DNA of 64,000 bases, taken from positions 310,001-374,000 of the forward strand of contig NZ_QGTG01000007.1 in assembly GCF_003182155.1 (NCBI RefSeq). Reading direction: 5' to 3'. The notes under the pieces are model-generated. The model was not told where the DNA came from, did no database searches, and saw only the letters and a program-made list of their open reading frames with translations. Of the stretch, positions 15,993 through 24,998 are shown in pieces (within the stretch, counting starts at the first letter, position 1; each line of letters begins with the position of its first letter). This DNA is from Chitinophaga sp. S165 (GTDB taxonomy: Bacteria > Bacteroidota > Bacteroidia > Chitinophagales > Chitinophagaceae). The position numbers were made by a program, and so were the translations under genes.

Positions 15993-17627
15993 TTATACCA
16001 GCATAGTTACCGGATTTTCCAGGTAGCTCTTCAGTGTAGCCAGGAAACGTGCACCTACAGCTCCATCCACGCTACGGTGGTCACAGCTCAAGGTCAGCTT
16101 CATGATATTTACCACTTTGAACTGTCCTTTCTCAGAAACAACAGTTTCTTTGATACCTCCAACAGCCAGGATTGCTGAATCTGGCGGATTGATGATTGCA
16201 GTGAATTCGTCGATACCCATCATACCCAGGTTAGAGATAGTGAAGGTGTTACCGGAGAAATCCTGCGGCTGCAGTTTCTTGTTCTTAGCTTTGTCATACA
16301 GGTCTTTCGCTTCACCAGCTATCTGGCTCAGTGTTTTCTGATCTGCAAAACGAACAACAGGAACGATCAGACCATCTTCGATCGCTACGGCAGAACCGAT
16401 GTGGATGTGATGGTTCTGACGGATGAAGTCTCCCATCCAGCTGCTGTTCACATCAGGATGCTGACGCAGTGCCAGGGCAGAAGCCTTGATCACCATATCG
16501 TTAAAGGAGATCTTGATCGGAGACACTTCATTGATAGCTTTACGTGCTTCAATGGCTTTGTCCATATTGATATCTACTTTCAGGTAGAAGTGAGGAGCAG
16601 TGAATTTGCTTTCGCTCAGACGTTTAGCGATCACCTTACGCATCTGGCTTAGCTGAACGTCGGTATGACCTTCCTGACCAGCTGGAGTGAATGCTGCAAC
16701 TTTCGCTGCCGGAGCTGCACCTGGTTTGGTTGCTGCCGGAGCTGCGGATGGAACAAAGCTGTCAACGTCTTTCTTCACGATCCTGCCACCGTCGCCGGAA
16801 CCAGGAACCTTACTGATGTCGATGCCTTTTTCTTCAGCCAGTTTCTTAGCCAGTGGAGATGCTTTCACACGTCCGTCCTTGTTTTCTGAAACCTCAGGAG
16901 TGGCTGCAGGAGCTGCAGGTGCAGCCGGAGTAGCTGCTGGTGCTGCCTGTGCTGCTGGTTTTGCACCACCGGCGCCTTCAGCTGCGAGGATCGCATCTAC
17001 ATTAGTGCCTTTCTTACCTACTATTGCTATGATACCGTTTACTTTAGCGGCATCACCTTCTTTTACGCCTACATATAACAGCTCACCGTCCGCATAACCG
17101 ATCACTTCCATGGTAGCCTTATCGGTTTCTACCTCTGCCAGTACATCGTCGCTTTTTACGGTATCGCCTACTTTTTTGTTCCAGGCTACGATCTTACCTT
17201 CCGTCATGGTGTCGCTCAACAGCGGCATACGGATAACGGTAGCGTTTTTCAGTGCTTCTGCCGCAGCTGCGCTGTCAGCACTGCTGGCCACCGGAGCCGG
17301 AGCTGCAGTTTCCTGCGCTGCTGGTTTGGCTTCCGCTGCTGCCTGGCCATTATTATTACCTCCACCGAGTAAAGATTTATAATCCTCACCTGGTTTCCCT
17401 ACAATTGCTATGATCTCATTTACTTTAGCAGCCTTACCTTTCTCGACACCAATATATAATAGGGTACCTTCCACATAGCCCATCACTTCCATGGTGGCTT
17501 TATCTGTTTCCACCTCAGCAATTACGTCGTCTGCTTTTACGGTATCACCTACCTTTTTATGCCATTCCGCGATCACCCCTTCAGTCATTGTGTCACTCAA
17601 AAGGGGCATTCTGATAACTTCTGCCAT
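15993..17627 (-). CDS. pdhC: Pyruvate dehydrogenase E2, dihydrolipoamide acetyltransferase
   Basis: A 544-residue E2 with two lipoyl domains (lipoyl-Lys43 and Lys170, both in VETDKATMEV), Ala/Pro-rich linkers, an E1/E3-binding domain (ASPLAKKLAEEKGIDISKVP) and a C-terminal acyltransferase domain with HRSVDG (His517, Asp521). The start at 17625-17627 (MAEVIRMPLL) is preferred over an 8-residue extension. It forms the core of the complex converting pyruvate to acetyl-CoA. No E1 or E3 gene is adjacent. A branched-chain or oxoglutarate E2 is less likely because the lipoyl and binding domains match the pyruvate type. Confidence 0.9.
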   Translation of the reverse strand: MAEVIRMPLLSDTMTEGVIAEWHKKVGDTVKADDVIAEVETDKATMEVMGYVEGTLLYIGVEKGKAAKVNEIIAIVGKPGEDYKSLLGGGNNNGQAAAEAKPAAQETAAPAPVASSADSAAAAEALKNATVIRMPLLSDTMTEGKIVAWNKKVGDTVKSDDVLAEVETDKATMEVIGYADGELLYVGVKEGDAAKVNGIIAIVGKKGTNVDAILAAEGAGGAKPAAQAAPAATPAAPAAPAATPEVSENKDGRVKASPLAKKLAEEKGIDISKVPGSGDGGRIVKKDVDSFVPSAAPAATKPGAAPAAKVAAFTPAGQEGHTDVQLSQMRKVIAKRLSESKFTAPHFYLKVDINMDKAIEARKAINEVSPIKISFNDMVIKASALALRQHPDVNSSWMGDFIRQNHHIHIGSAVAIEDGLIVPVVRFADQKTLSQIAGEAKDLYDKAKNKKLQPQDFSGNTFTISNLGMMGIDEFTAIINPPDSAILAVGGIKETVVSEKGQFKVVNIMKLTLSCDHRSVDGAVGARFLATLKSYLENPVTMLV

Positions 17628-17648
17628 AGTATTATTCCAAATTTTGCC

Positions 17649-17656
17649 CAAACCTA
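17649..17656 (-). promoter_or_regulatory. TAGGTTTG -7 box for pdhC
   Basis: A TAnnTTTG match 21 bases before the ATG at 17627. No clear -33 element. Confidence 0.35.
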
Positions 17657-17713
17657 CAAAAGAAATGCGAATTGTGAAAGTTAGATTACGGAAGATATTT
17701 CCGTAAACCTTCT

Positions 17714-19576
17714 TTAAAAATCCAGTTCCATATTCAATCTATCTTTCAGTTCCTTTATCAGCGGATATTTTTCCGTCATTTTCTGGAACTGTTCCCGGCT
17801 GGAAAGCGGCGCGGGGCCAATATCCACCGTCTGCTGGGTCTCATCCAGGTGCAAGGTCAGCACGAGAGCCGGGTTGTGAAATTTTTCTTTGAAAAAAGCC
17901 GAAATGGCCAGTTTTTCTTCTTCCATGAAGCGGAATTGCACAATATTCCTGCTCGTAATGGTGATTTCTTCCGGTCCGGCCATGTCGATAACAGCCAGTG
18001 CGAGATTACTCACGACTGTCATTTTGTTAGCCTGCCTGAACCTGTCGATGAATTCTTCCCAATACACATGAAGCGCGCCCAGGGTCATTGGAATGATCTC
18101 CTGTACCGCCTTTGTCACTTGTTTTGCTGCCAGTGCCTCTTTCATAGCGGCAAGACCTGTCAGCTTGGTTTGCGGAGCCGCAGGCTGCGCCGGTTTTGAT
18201 GTCGTGGCCGTTCCCGCTGTAACCGGGTTTGCCACAGGTTGCGCCTGACGCTGTACTGGCGTTTGCTGTACGTTGTGATTAGAAGCCGGTGGTGGTGTTT
18301 CTATGGTCAGCCGGGCCTCATTTGCGGCAATAGAGCCACTGGTGGCCGGTTGTCCTGCCATATTTTTGGCCGCAGGTGCGGCCTGTATGAAGGAGGATCT
18401 TAATTTCTGTGGTACTGCGCCATCAGCTACCAGTTTTTTTTTTACTACCTCCCCGGTTTGATCATCGCTGACTAAGGTAACGGCCTGCTGAAGGAAACAC
18501 AGCTTGATCAGCGCCATTTCCACATGCAGGCGTTTATTTCGAGCCATCCTATAATTGATCTCCGTCTCATTCAACAGGTGCAGGGCCGTGATCAGGTAAG
18601 AAGGACTTACCTTGCCCGACATCTGTTTGTACCTGTCCTTAAGATTACCGGATACTTCTACCAGGTGCAGCACTTTCTCCTCCTTGCTCATCAGCAGGTT
18701 ACGAAGAAACTCCGACCAGCCGTTCAGGAAGTTATCCCCCTCAAAACCTTTCTGGAGAATCTCGTCAAATATCAATAGGGCAGTGGCAACATCCTGTTGC
18801 AATACCGCCTCCATTATTTTAAAGAAATAGTCGTAATCCAGGATGTTCAGGTGCTCCAGCGTATTCTGGTAAGTCAGATGTCCGCCGGTAAAGCTGACGA
18901 TCTTATCCAGCGTACTGAGTGAGTCACGCATACAACCATCGGTTTTCTGCGCTACCAGGTGCAGCGCGTCAGATTCCGCCTGAATGCTTTCCTTCTGACA
19001 GATCTCCTGCAGATGATCTACCGTATCCTGGATGGTGATACGTTTAAAGTCAAAGATCTGACACCGGCTCAAAATGGTAGGGAGGATCTTATGCTTTTCT
19101 GTGGTAGCCAGGATGAAGATGGCATAAGAAGGCGGTTCTTCCAGCGTTTTCAGGAACGCATTAAATGCGGAGGAACTGAGCATGTGGACCTCATCTATGA
19201 TATAGATCTTATATTTTCCTGCCTGTGGAGCGAAACGTACCTGCTCCACCAGCGTACGGATATCGTCTACCGAGTTGTTGGACGCAGCATCCAGTTCGTG
19301 GATATTGAAGGAACTTCCTTCATTGAAAGACGTACAGGAATGACATTGATTACATGCTTCCCCATCAGGTTGCAGATTCTCACAGTTGATTGTTTTGGCC
19401 AGGATACGGGCACAGGTTGTTTTTCCCACACCTCTCGGACCGCAGAACAGGAAGGCGTGTGCCAGCTGATTATTACGGATCGCATTTTTAAGGGTGGTCG
19501 TAATATGTGATTGTCCGACTACGGTTGAAAAATTCTGTGGACGGTATTTACGGGCTGAAACGATAAAATTCTCCAT
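17714..19576 (-). CDS. dnaX: DNA polymerase III subunits gamma and tau
   Basis: A 620-residue clamp-loader ATPase. The start at 19574-19576 (MENFIVSARKYRP) is the family start. Walker A GPRGVGKT is at 46-53, the zinc module uses Cys65, Cys75, Cys78 and Cys81, Walker B IIDEVHM is near 126-132, and the SRC sensor (ILSRCQIFDF) is near 169-177. Collar domain III ends near residue 365, followed by a Pro/Ala/Gln-rich linker and the tau-specific C-terminal region. Codons 379-381 form part of an A10 run where either frame shift stops at once, which would give a gamma-like product (see findings). The protein holds the polymerase core on the sliding clamp. Confidence 0.95.
   Translation of the reverse strand: MENFIVSARKYRPQNFSTVVGQSHITTTLKNAIRNNQLAHAFLFCGPRGVGKTTCARILAKTINCENLQPDGEACNQCHSCTSFNEGSSFNIHELDAASNNSVDDIRTLVEQVRFAPQAGKYKIYIIDEVHMLSSSAFNAFLKTLEEPPSYAIFILATTEKHKILPTILSRCQIFDFKRITIQDTVDHLQEICQKESIQAESDALHLVAQKTDGCMRDSLSTLDKIVSFTGGHLTYQNTLEHLNILDYDYFFKIMEAVLQQDVATALLIFDEILQKGFEGDNFLNGWSEFLRNLLMSKEEKVLHLVEVSGNLKDRYKQMSGKVSPSYLITALHLLNETEINYRMARNKRLHVEMALIKLCFLQQAVTLVSDDQTGEVVKKKLVADGAVPQKLRSSFIQAAPAAKNMAGQPATSGSIAANEARLTIETPPPASNHNVQQTPVQRQAQPVANPVTAGTATTSKPAQPAAPQTKLTGLAAMKEALAAKQVTKAVQEIIPMTLGALHVYWEEFIDRFRQANKMTVVSNLALAVIDMAGPEEITITSRNIVQFRFMEEEKLAISAFFKEKFHNPALVLTLHLDETQQTVDIGPAPLSSREQFQKMTEKYPLIKELKDRLNMELDF
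18434..18443 (-). other. A10 slippage site within dnaX
   Basis: Ten consecutive A on the coding strand encode the end of Val378 and Lys379-381. The -1 frame reaches TGA after four codons and the +1 frame reaches TAG after one codon, so polymerase slippage or ribosomal frameshifting would truncate the protein after domain III. Confidence 0.5.
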
Positions 19577-19698
19577 ATATACAACGCATTCGCGAGGGCC
19601 GAAAGTACACAAAATTGTCCATAGTCCCTAGCTGCTAACTGATAGTTCATAGTACCTGCCGCTATGGTAATAACTTACATATTAAGAAAAGTAAACCG

Positions 19699-21801
19699 TC
19701 AATGAGGAACAGACAGCTCACTGAAGTCGAGACAACGATAAAGGAAGTCTTTTTTCATCAGGATGATGCTGTTGTTGTAATGGTCGGATACGCTGGCGCT
19801 GATATCATACATCGCTTCCAGTTCTTCCGGCAACGGGGGATGTTGCAGCATATATGAATACTGGTATTGTATAAAATGCGTCACCTTTTGTTGTAACTCA
19901 GGTTCCCACTGGTCGCTGATATTATGCTGAAACAACAGCTCCTGTAACAGGTGCAGCAGTTGTTCCGCTTCCTGCCGGAGTATCCCCAGACGGGCATCTG
20001 CTTTTTCCAGCGACATATTGTTACCTCCATAAAAGGAGGGAATGCTTTCCATGATGACGCCGGCAATCTCATTAAGGGCATTCGCCTTTACCTGATGGGA
20101 AAGTATACGCCTGTACTGCTCCTGCAAATTGGTTGCTGCTTCCAGTGCATGTTGCAACGCAAACGTATAGTGGTAACGGAGGGCCATCAGGTCCTGTTCC
20201 TGCAGCCATTGTTTGTCCCTGGTTATTTGTTGGTGTAATTTATCCAGGACCTTCAGCGCTTCATGATTGCGGTACTGTACATTTTCATAAGTGAACTGCG
20301 TCACCTGTATCTCTCCACTGATAATTGCCTGTAAGGTTGCGGCATCCTGCACATCCCGGAAATAATGCCGGATCCGTTGCCGGTGCGACTTCGTATACAG
20401 GGTAGACAGCGTATATAAAGTTTGTTCTTCCTCCGAAAAAGGTTCCAGTCTGCCGGGAGGTATGTCAGAGAAAGGCCTGTCGTCATAATAGTTGTTATAC
20501 GGCGCAGGAAAGGCATATTGCTCATGGAACGTTTCGATCTCCCTGATGAAATCTTCTGCGGAAGACCACTGTGCCGGCATTTCTTCCGGTGCCAGTACAT
20601 CATAGATCTGATGTGACATCTGTTCCTGTAAGGTTTCCGCATCATGGAACAGCGTCCATGCACTTTGAGGGATCTTCACACCGGGTATACCGGCTGCCAG
20701 GTAACGTTGTTCACGTTCTTCCTGCGTCGGATGGGATGCCCACTTATCACGGAACTGCACCTGGCTTTTCACGGTCGTTCCGAATTGATCATCATCATAC
20801 TGTGGCAGCTGCTGATGGTCCAGCGGCGTACTGTTTTGCTTTGCATGATATTTTATAAGCATGCTGTGCGCTTCATAGATATTCCGGATAAACCGCTGTT
20901 GCCGCGCCCATGATGTTGTGCGCTGCAATAATTGCTGGAAACAGGCATTGCTCATTTCAGCACGTCGCATGGCGGAGATGGCAGTGTCTGTTCCGCAAAT
21001 TGAAAGCGCCACTTCGTCTGCCTGAAACTCCATCTCACGGCTTAAGCGCATATACTGCCGGTTGATCAGTTCATGCATCTGCCGGAAAAGAAAATGCAGC
21101 CCTGCAGCCAGCAATACAAACACACGCGAGAATAACGCTGCTAACAGACCTTTGTTGGATAGCCATATGATTGCACTGCGCCAGCTCCTGTTTTCATAAA
21201 GAATATTGTAGATGATCCTGTTAATCGTATATACGTGCAGGACCAGTTTCATGCTACGTTGTGAGAAGTGGCCGAATTCGTGCGCGAGCACCATTTTGAA
21301 CTCACTGATGTTTAGACTGTTCACCATACCAAGTCCTATCACCAGGTTCTTGTCCGCCTCGCCAAAAAGTCCCATAATACCGGGAGAGTGAAATACTACC
21401 GCATTGACATCCGGTACGAGATAAACTCTTTTCGGCAATGGCGCCTTTGTTTGCTCTACAAGTTTGTATATAAAATCAAACAACACCGGCTGTTCCTGCT
21501 CTGTAACAACTGTACGGTAGGGTACAACGGTCTTATGCCTGCTGAACAGGAACAGCATAATGAAAATTGTCTGCAGCACTCCCAGTAGCAATAATGCTGC
21601 ACCCGCGATTGAAGTAAAAATGCCGGACAAACCCTGATAGGAAGCATATACAATAAGCGAGCTTCCGCTCCATATACAAGCTGCCATCAGCAGGAATGAG
21701 CATAACAATAAAATGATATAGGTAACATAGAACAACAGGACACCGCCCGTCATTCGTAGCACCTCTTGTTTAAAGTACGTACCTGACGCTGTATTGTTCA
21801 T
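19699..21801 (-). CDS. M48 family integral-membrane metalloprotease
   Basis: A 700-residue protein starting at 21799-21801 (MNNTASGTYF). Two membrane helices (about 20-52 and 60-88) precede the peptidase core with the zinc motif HEFGH at 174-178 and the third ligand region REMEFQADE (255-263). Further hydrophobic helices lie around 210-240. The remaining 400 residues are soluble, charged and probably helical; this extension is longer than in HtpX or Ste24. Related enzymes act in membrane-protein quality control. Substrate and role are unknown. It is monocistronic, downstream of no related gene. Confidence 0.82.
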   Translation of the reverse strand: MNNTASGTYFKQEVLRMTGGVLLFYVTYIILLLCSFLLMAACIWSGSSLIVYASYQGLSGIFTSIAGAALLLLGVLQTIFIMLFLFSRHKTVVPYRTVVTEQEQPVLFDFIYKLVEQTKAPLPKRVYLVPDVNAVVFHSPGIMGLFGEADKNLVIGLGMVNSLNISEFKMVLAHEFGHFSQRSMKLVLHVYTINRIIYNILYENRSWRSAIIWLSNKGLLAALFSRVFVLLAAGLHFLFRQMHELINRQYMRLSREMEFQADEVALSICGTDTAISAMRRAEMSNACFQQLLQRTTSWARQQRFIRNIYEAHSMLIKYHAKQNSTPLDHQQLPQYDDDQFGTTVKSQVQFRDKWASHPTQEEREQRYLAAGIPGVKIPQSAWTLFHDAETLQEQMSHQIYDVLAPEEMPAQWSSAEDFIREIETFHEQYAFPAPYNNYYDDRPFSDIPPGRLEPFSEEEQTLYTLSTLYTKSHRQRIRHYFRDVQDAATLQAIISGEIQVTQFTYENVQYRNHEALKVLDKLHQQITRDKQWLQEQDLMALRYHYTFALQHALEAATNLQEQYRRILSHQVKANALNEIAGVIMESIPSFYGGNNMSLEKADARLGILRQEAEQLLHLLQELLFQHNISDQWEPELQQKVTHFIQYQYSYMLQHPPLPEELEAMYDISASVSDHYNNSIILMKKDFLYRCLDFSELSVPH

Positions 21802-22057
21802 ATACACAACAGTTCTTGGGAGCCTCCGCATTGGTTGTTGGACATAGTATCAACAGGTTATGGTGAATCTTCTCAGCTCATTATAAATATAATTCTTATT
21901 TCCATGCCGGAACATAACACGAGCGGGAAATAATTTTCAGTCTCATCGCTTTTAGTTAAATTCGGTACATCGATTTAACCTGTTAAAAGACCGGTTTAGG
22001 AGAGTCAGGAACTCTTATTAATTGTGAGTCTAATGCCAACGTTTTTTCAACTTTTAA

Positions 22058-23458
22058 ATGCATACGATGTATCTATCGGTTGCTTTTGGATTAATCCCTA
22101 ATATCCTTCCTCTGTTCGTGATCGTAAATGCCCCTTCAGTCAATGACATATCTGTTCCGGCAGTTATAGCTATCATCGGCCCGTCATCTTTATTGTTGCT
22201 GTTATTGGTGGTAACAGTGGTCGTTCTCTTGTTTTATATCCGTTATCTCCGGAAAGAGATATTATACATAAATCGTACCGGGAACGGAACCCCAAATGCC
22301 AGGCTGGATATTGTGAATAATATCAGCCAGGAAGTGCGCGCCCCTCTTAATGTCATTATTGGTTTCAGTGAACAGTTGTCATATACCGCCCTGGACCCAC
22401 ATCAAAGGGAATTACTCAATGCTGTAGAAAATGCTGCAGGCATGCTGATGCAGATACAACAAAACATCCAGGAACTTGACTGGTTGCAGAAAGGTGAATT
22501 GCGTCTTGATAATTATTCATTTTCACCTTATAAAATATTGAATACTGTAACGGATAGATTATCGCCTCTTACCCATAGCAAACATCTTGCATTTGACGTT
22601 GTCTATGATGGGGAACAACTGCTGGAAGTAAGTGGTGACGGTGAACGTCTATACCGGATACTCACCTGCCTGACCGAAAACGCGATCAGATACACTGATA
22701 CCGGAAGCGTACACTGCCATATGCGCGTAGATAAACGGCCGGCAGGAGAAGTGCGGGTAGATGTGCAGGTGACGGATACAGGGCAAGGTATCGCACCCGA
22801 AAGGCTTCCCTTTATATTCAATCAATATATGCACAATACGCCTCCAATTGCAGGCGCTGTGCATGGTGCGGGTTTCGGGCTGGCGCTGGTCCGCGCACTG
22901 GTCGATCTGCACAATGGGCAATTAACCGTAGAAACCTCTCCCGGAAAAGGCAGTTGTTTTTGCTGTTCTATCAGCTACAAAGTAGCGCCGGTTCCGCAAA
23001 CGATCATCGTTACACAGCAGGAGGCAGAACAGATGACCGGTCATTGCATGAATGGCCGGTATGCGCTGGTGGCGGATGATCAGGAGATGAACCTGGCGCT
23101 CATGGAAAAGATCCTGACCCGCTGGCATTGCCGTTTTGATAAGGCGTCTGACGGTGTAGCTGCCTATGAGTTATTTATTAATAATAATTACGATATCGTG
23201 CTGCTTGACTTGCAAATGCCCCGCATGACAGGTATGGAAGTGGTTAAAAAGATACGTGGGGATAAAGACCTGCTCAAGGCCCAGGTGCCCGTACTGGCAC
23301 TGACAGCAGATACTTCCATGCCTGGAAACCAGGAATTTATGGAAGCCGGATTTAACGACTATCTCCTGAAGCCCTTCAGGGAAAAGGATATTTATAATGT
23401 TATTGTCCGCCACCTCCGGCCGCTTCCTTCAAACAATACAATTGACGCCAAATACTGA
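22058..23458 (+). CDS. Hybrid sensor kinase-like protein lacking the phospho-acceptor His
   Basis: A 466-residue protein. One or two N-terminal membrane helices (about 8-24 and 34-62) are followed by a DHp-like region, a HATPase domain (N box with Asn208, DTGQG at 240-244, GAGFGLAL near 270-277) and a C-terminal receiver domain (Asp340/341, Asp384 in LLDLQMP, Lys438). In the H box the expected SHE reads SQE: Gln91 (codon 22328-22330, CAG) replaces the phospho-acceptor His. ATP binding and receiver residues look intact. It may accept phosphate from another kinase, or signal without phosphotransfer. No regulator gene is adjacent. Confidence 0.85.
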   Translation: MHTMYLSVAFGLIPNILPLFVIVNAPSVNDISVPAVIAIIGPSSLLLLLLVVTVVVLLFYIRYLRKEILYINRTGNGTPNARLDIVNNISQEVRAPLNVIIGFSEQLSYTALDPHQRELLNAVENAAGMLMQIQQNIQELDWLQKGELRLDNYSFSPYKILNTVTDRLSPLTHSKHLAFDVVYDGEQLLEVSGDGERLYRILTCLTENAIRYTDTGSVHCHMRVDKRPAGEVRVDVQVTDTGQGIAPERLPFIFNQYMHNTPPIAGAVHGAGFGLALVRALVDLHNGQLTVETSPGKGSCFCCSISYKVAPVPQTIIVTQQEAEQMTGHCMNGRYALVADDQEMNLALMEKILTRWHCRFDKASDGVAAYELFINNNYDIVLLDLQMPRMTGMEVVKKIRGDKDLLKAQVPVLALTADTSMPGNQEFMEAGFNDYLLKPFREKDIYNVIVRHLRPLPSNNTIDAKY

Positions 23459-23626
23459 AAGACGGTCCGTCGCCCGGTCTGAAAGCCTTAACAAGTTGCG
23501 CTCTAAGGCATCAGCGTTTAATGTACATGGAACAATCGGCGCTTTAAGCAGGCTATTTCAGACGGTAACCGGCTCATTTAACCCCTGTTGGACAATCTGT
23601 ATGTACAGCGTTGGATCGCTCCTGTT

Positions 23627-24787
23627 TTAGAGAATAGGATGACGTTGGAACTCTTTCGTTCTGTCAAAAAGGTAACGGTAAGTAGTGAGCTTCCGGCTGG
23701 GCTGAGTACCCAGGCTCTCAGCAATGTTCAACATCTTCGGATTGAAATCGCCTATCCATTGCAGTTCATATTGCGTATAAGGAAGTTCCTTCTGGATTAT
23801 TTTGGCTCCTTCCACTATCATATAAGCATCCACGCCTTTGCCCTGAAATTCCGGTATTATACCGAATACGATACCCGTAAATTTCTTACACCGTTTCATC
23901 AGTTTCAGGTACAGGAACTGTAATTTCTGGAACAGGCCGAACTTCCCGTTCATATGTTTGAAGAACTGGTTTAGTTCCGGCAGGTTCAGCCAGCAGGCGA
24001 TGGGCTCATTCTTATAGTAGACAAACCAGACAACCTTTTCGTCCATAGCGGCAGACATCTGTTTGAATATATTCAGTGCCTGTTGTTTGCTGATATCCTT
24101 GCCGCCCTGGTGGCCCGCCCACGCTTTGTTATACACGATACTGAAGTCCTCTGCATATTTAGCGAGGTTCTTTTTGTCGATATATTCAGCATGGTAGCCG
24201 GGATCTTTCTCGATGGACGCATGCCGTGCAAAGAACTTATCCTGTAATTGTGTATCCACGCTCATCGCATAACAGATCTGGTGGAAGAATGGCTGGAAGC
24301 CATATGTTTCCATTAACTGCTGATAATAAGGCGGATTAAAGTTCATGCCGTACAAAGGCTCATAGAATCCATCTACAAGCAGGCCCCACCAGCGGTCACG
24401 CTCTCCGAAATTAATAGGACCGTCCATGGCTTCCATCCCTCTTTCCTTCAGCCATTCACGGGCGGTATCAAACAGGAGGTTAGCCGCTGCCTGATCATTG
24501 ATACAATCAAAAAAGCCCACACCACCGGTAGGCTGGGTATCTCCCTTGGTCTTATATCTTTTATTCACAAAGGCTGCAATACGTCCGATCAGTTTACCAC
24601 GATCGTCTTTAAGGATCCAGCGCACACACTCTCCCTGCCGGAAAGCCTTGTTCTTTTCCGGATCGAATACCTGGTTAATATCTTTATCAAGCGGACGTAT
24701 CCATTCGGGAATCTGCTTATTTAAAGCCACATGGGTATCAATAAATTCCTTTGCTGTCTTCTTATTATTAACGATCACCAATTCCAT
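23627..24787 (-). CDS. GNAT-superfamily-like protein (YghO-like)
   Basis: A 386-residue protein. The start at 24785-24787 (MELVIVNNKK) is chosen; a 30-residue extension has no initiation context. Its features are an N-terminal substrate region with GGVGFFDCINDQAAANLLFDTAREWL and GPINFGERDRWWGLL, and a C-terminal GNAT-like half with FGIIPEFQGKGVDAYMIVEGA, where QGKGV fits an acyl-CoA-binding loop. The YghO-like group is widespread in Bacteroidota without known substrate. It converges on the degenerate hybrid kinase. Confidence 0.7.
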   Translation of the reverse strand: MELVIVNNKKTAKEFIDTHVALNKQIPEWIRPLDKDINQVFDPEKNKAFRQGECVRWILKDDRGKLIGRIAAFVNKRYKTKGDTQPTGGVGFFDCINDQAAANLLFDTAREWLKERGMEAMDGPINFGERDRWWGLLVDGFYEPLYGMNFNPPYYQQLMETYGFQPFFHQICYAMSVDTQLQDKFFARHASIEKDPGYHAEYIDKKNLAKYAEDFSIVYNKAWAGHQGGKDISKQQALNIFKQMSAAMDEKVVWFVYYKNEPIACWLNLPELNQFFKHMNGKFGLFQKLQFLYLKLMKRCKKFTGIVFGIIPEFQGKGVDAYMIVEGAKIIQKELPYTQYELQWIGDFNPKMLNIAESLGTQPSRKLTTYRYLFDRTKEFQRHPIL

Positions 24788-24806
24788 AGGGAGCGAATTT
24801 GAGGTG

Positions 24807-24814
24807 CAAAAATA
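24807..24814 (-). promoter_or_regulatory. TATTTTTG -7 box for the GNAT-like gene
   Basis: A TAnnTTTG match 19 bases before the ATG at 24787. Confidence 0.35.
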
Positions 24815-24823
24815 GTGTTTAAT

Positions 24824-24844
24824 GTCGATAGTCGATAGTCGATA
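24824..24844. repeat. Three tandem copies of GTCGATA
   Basis: Three perfect 7-bp copies in tandem, 10 bases upstream of the predicted -7 box of the minus-strand gene. They overlap where its -33 region should be. Confidence 0.7.
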
Positions 24845-24998
24845 GTGTACAGGGAATGGGGCATGTAAGTACGTCATCCGTCGATAATGGTTGCTTAAGC
24901 GCGTACTTTTAACATTTATTTTTCAAATGGACGATTACTTTTATAACGTGTCTGTAGTTAAATAGTGTCCCGGCCTTTCATAATCCATTTACCCACTT

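Noticed and set aside
18959..19510. 183-codon plus-strand open frame over dnaX
   Set aside because: Shadow of the dnaX ATPase domain on the other strand.
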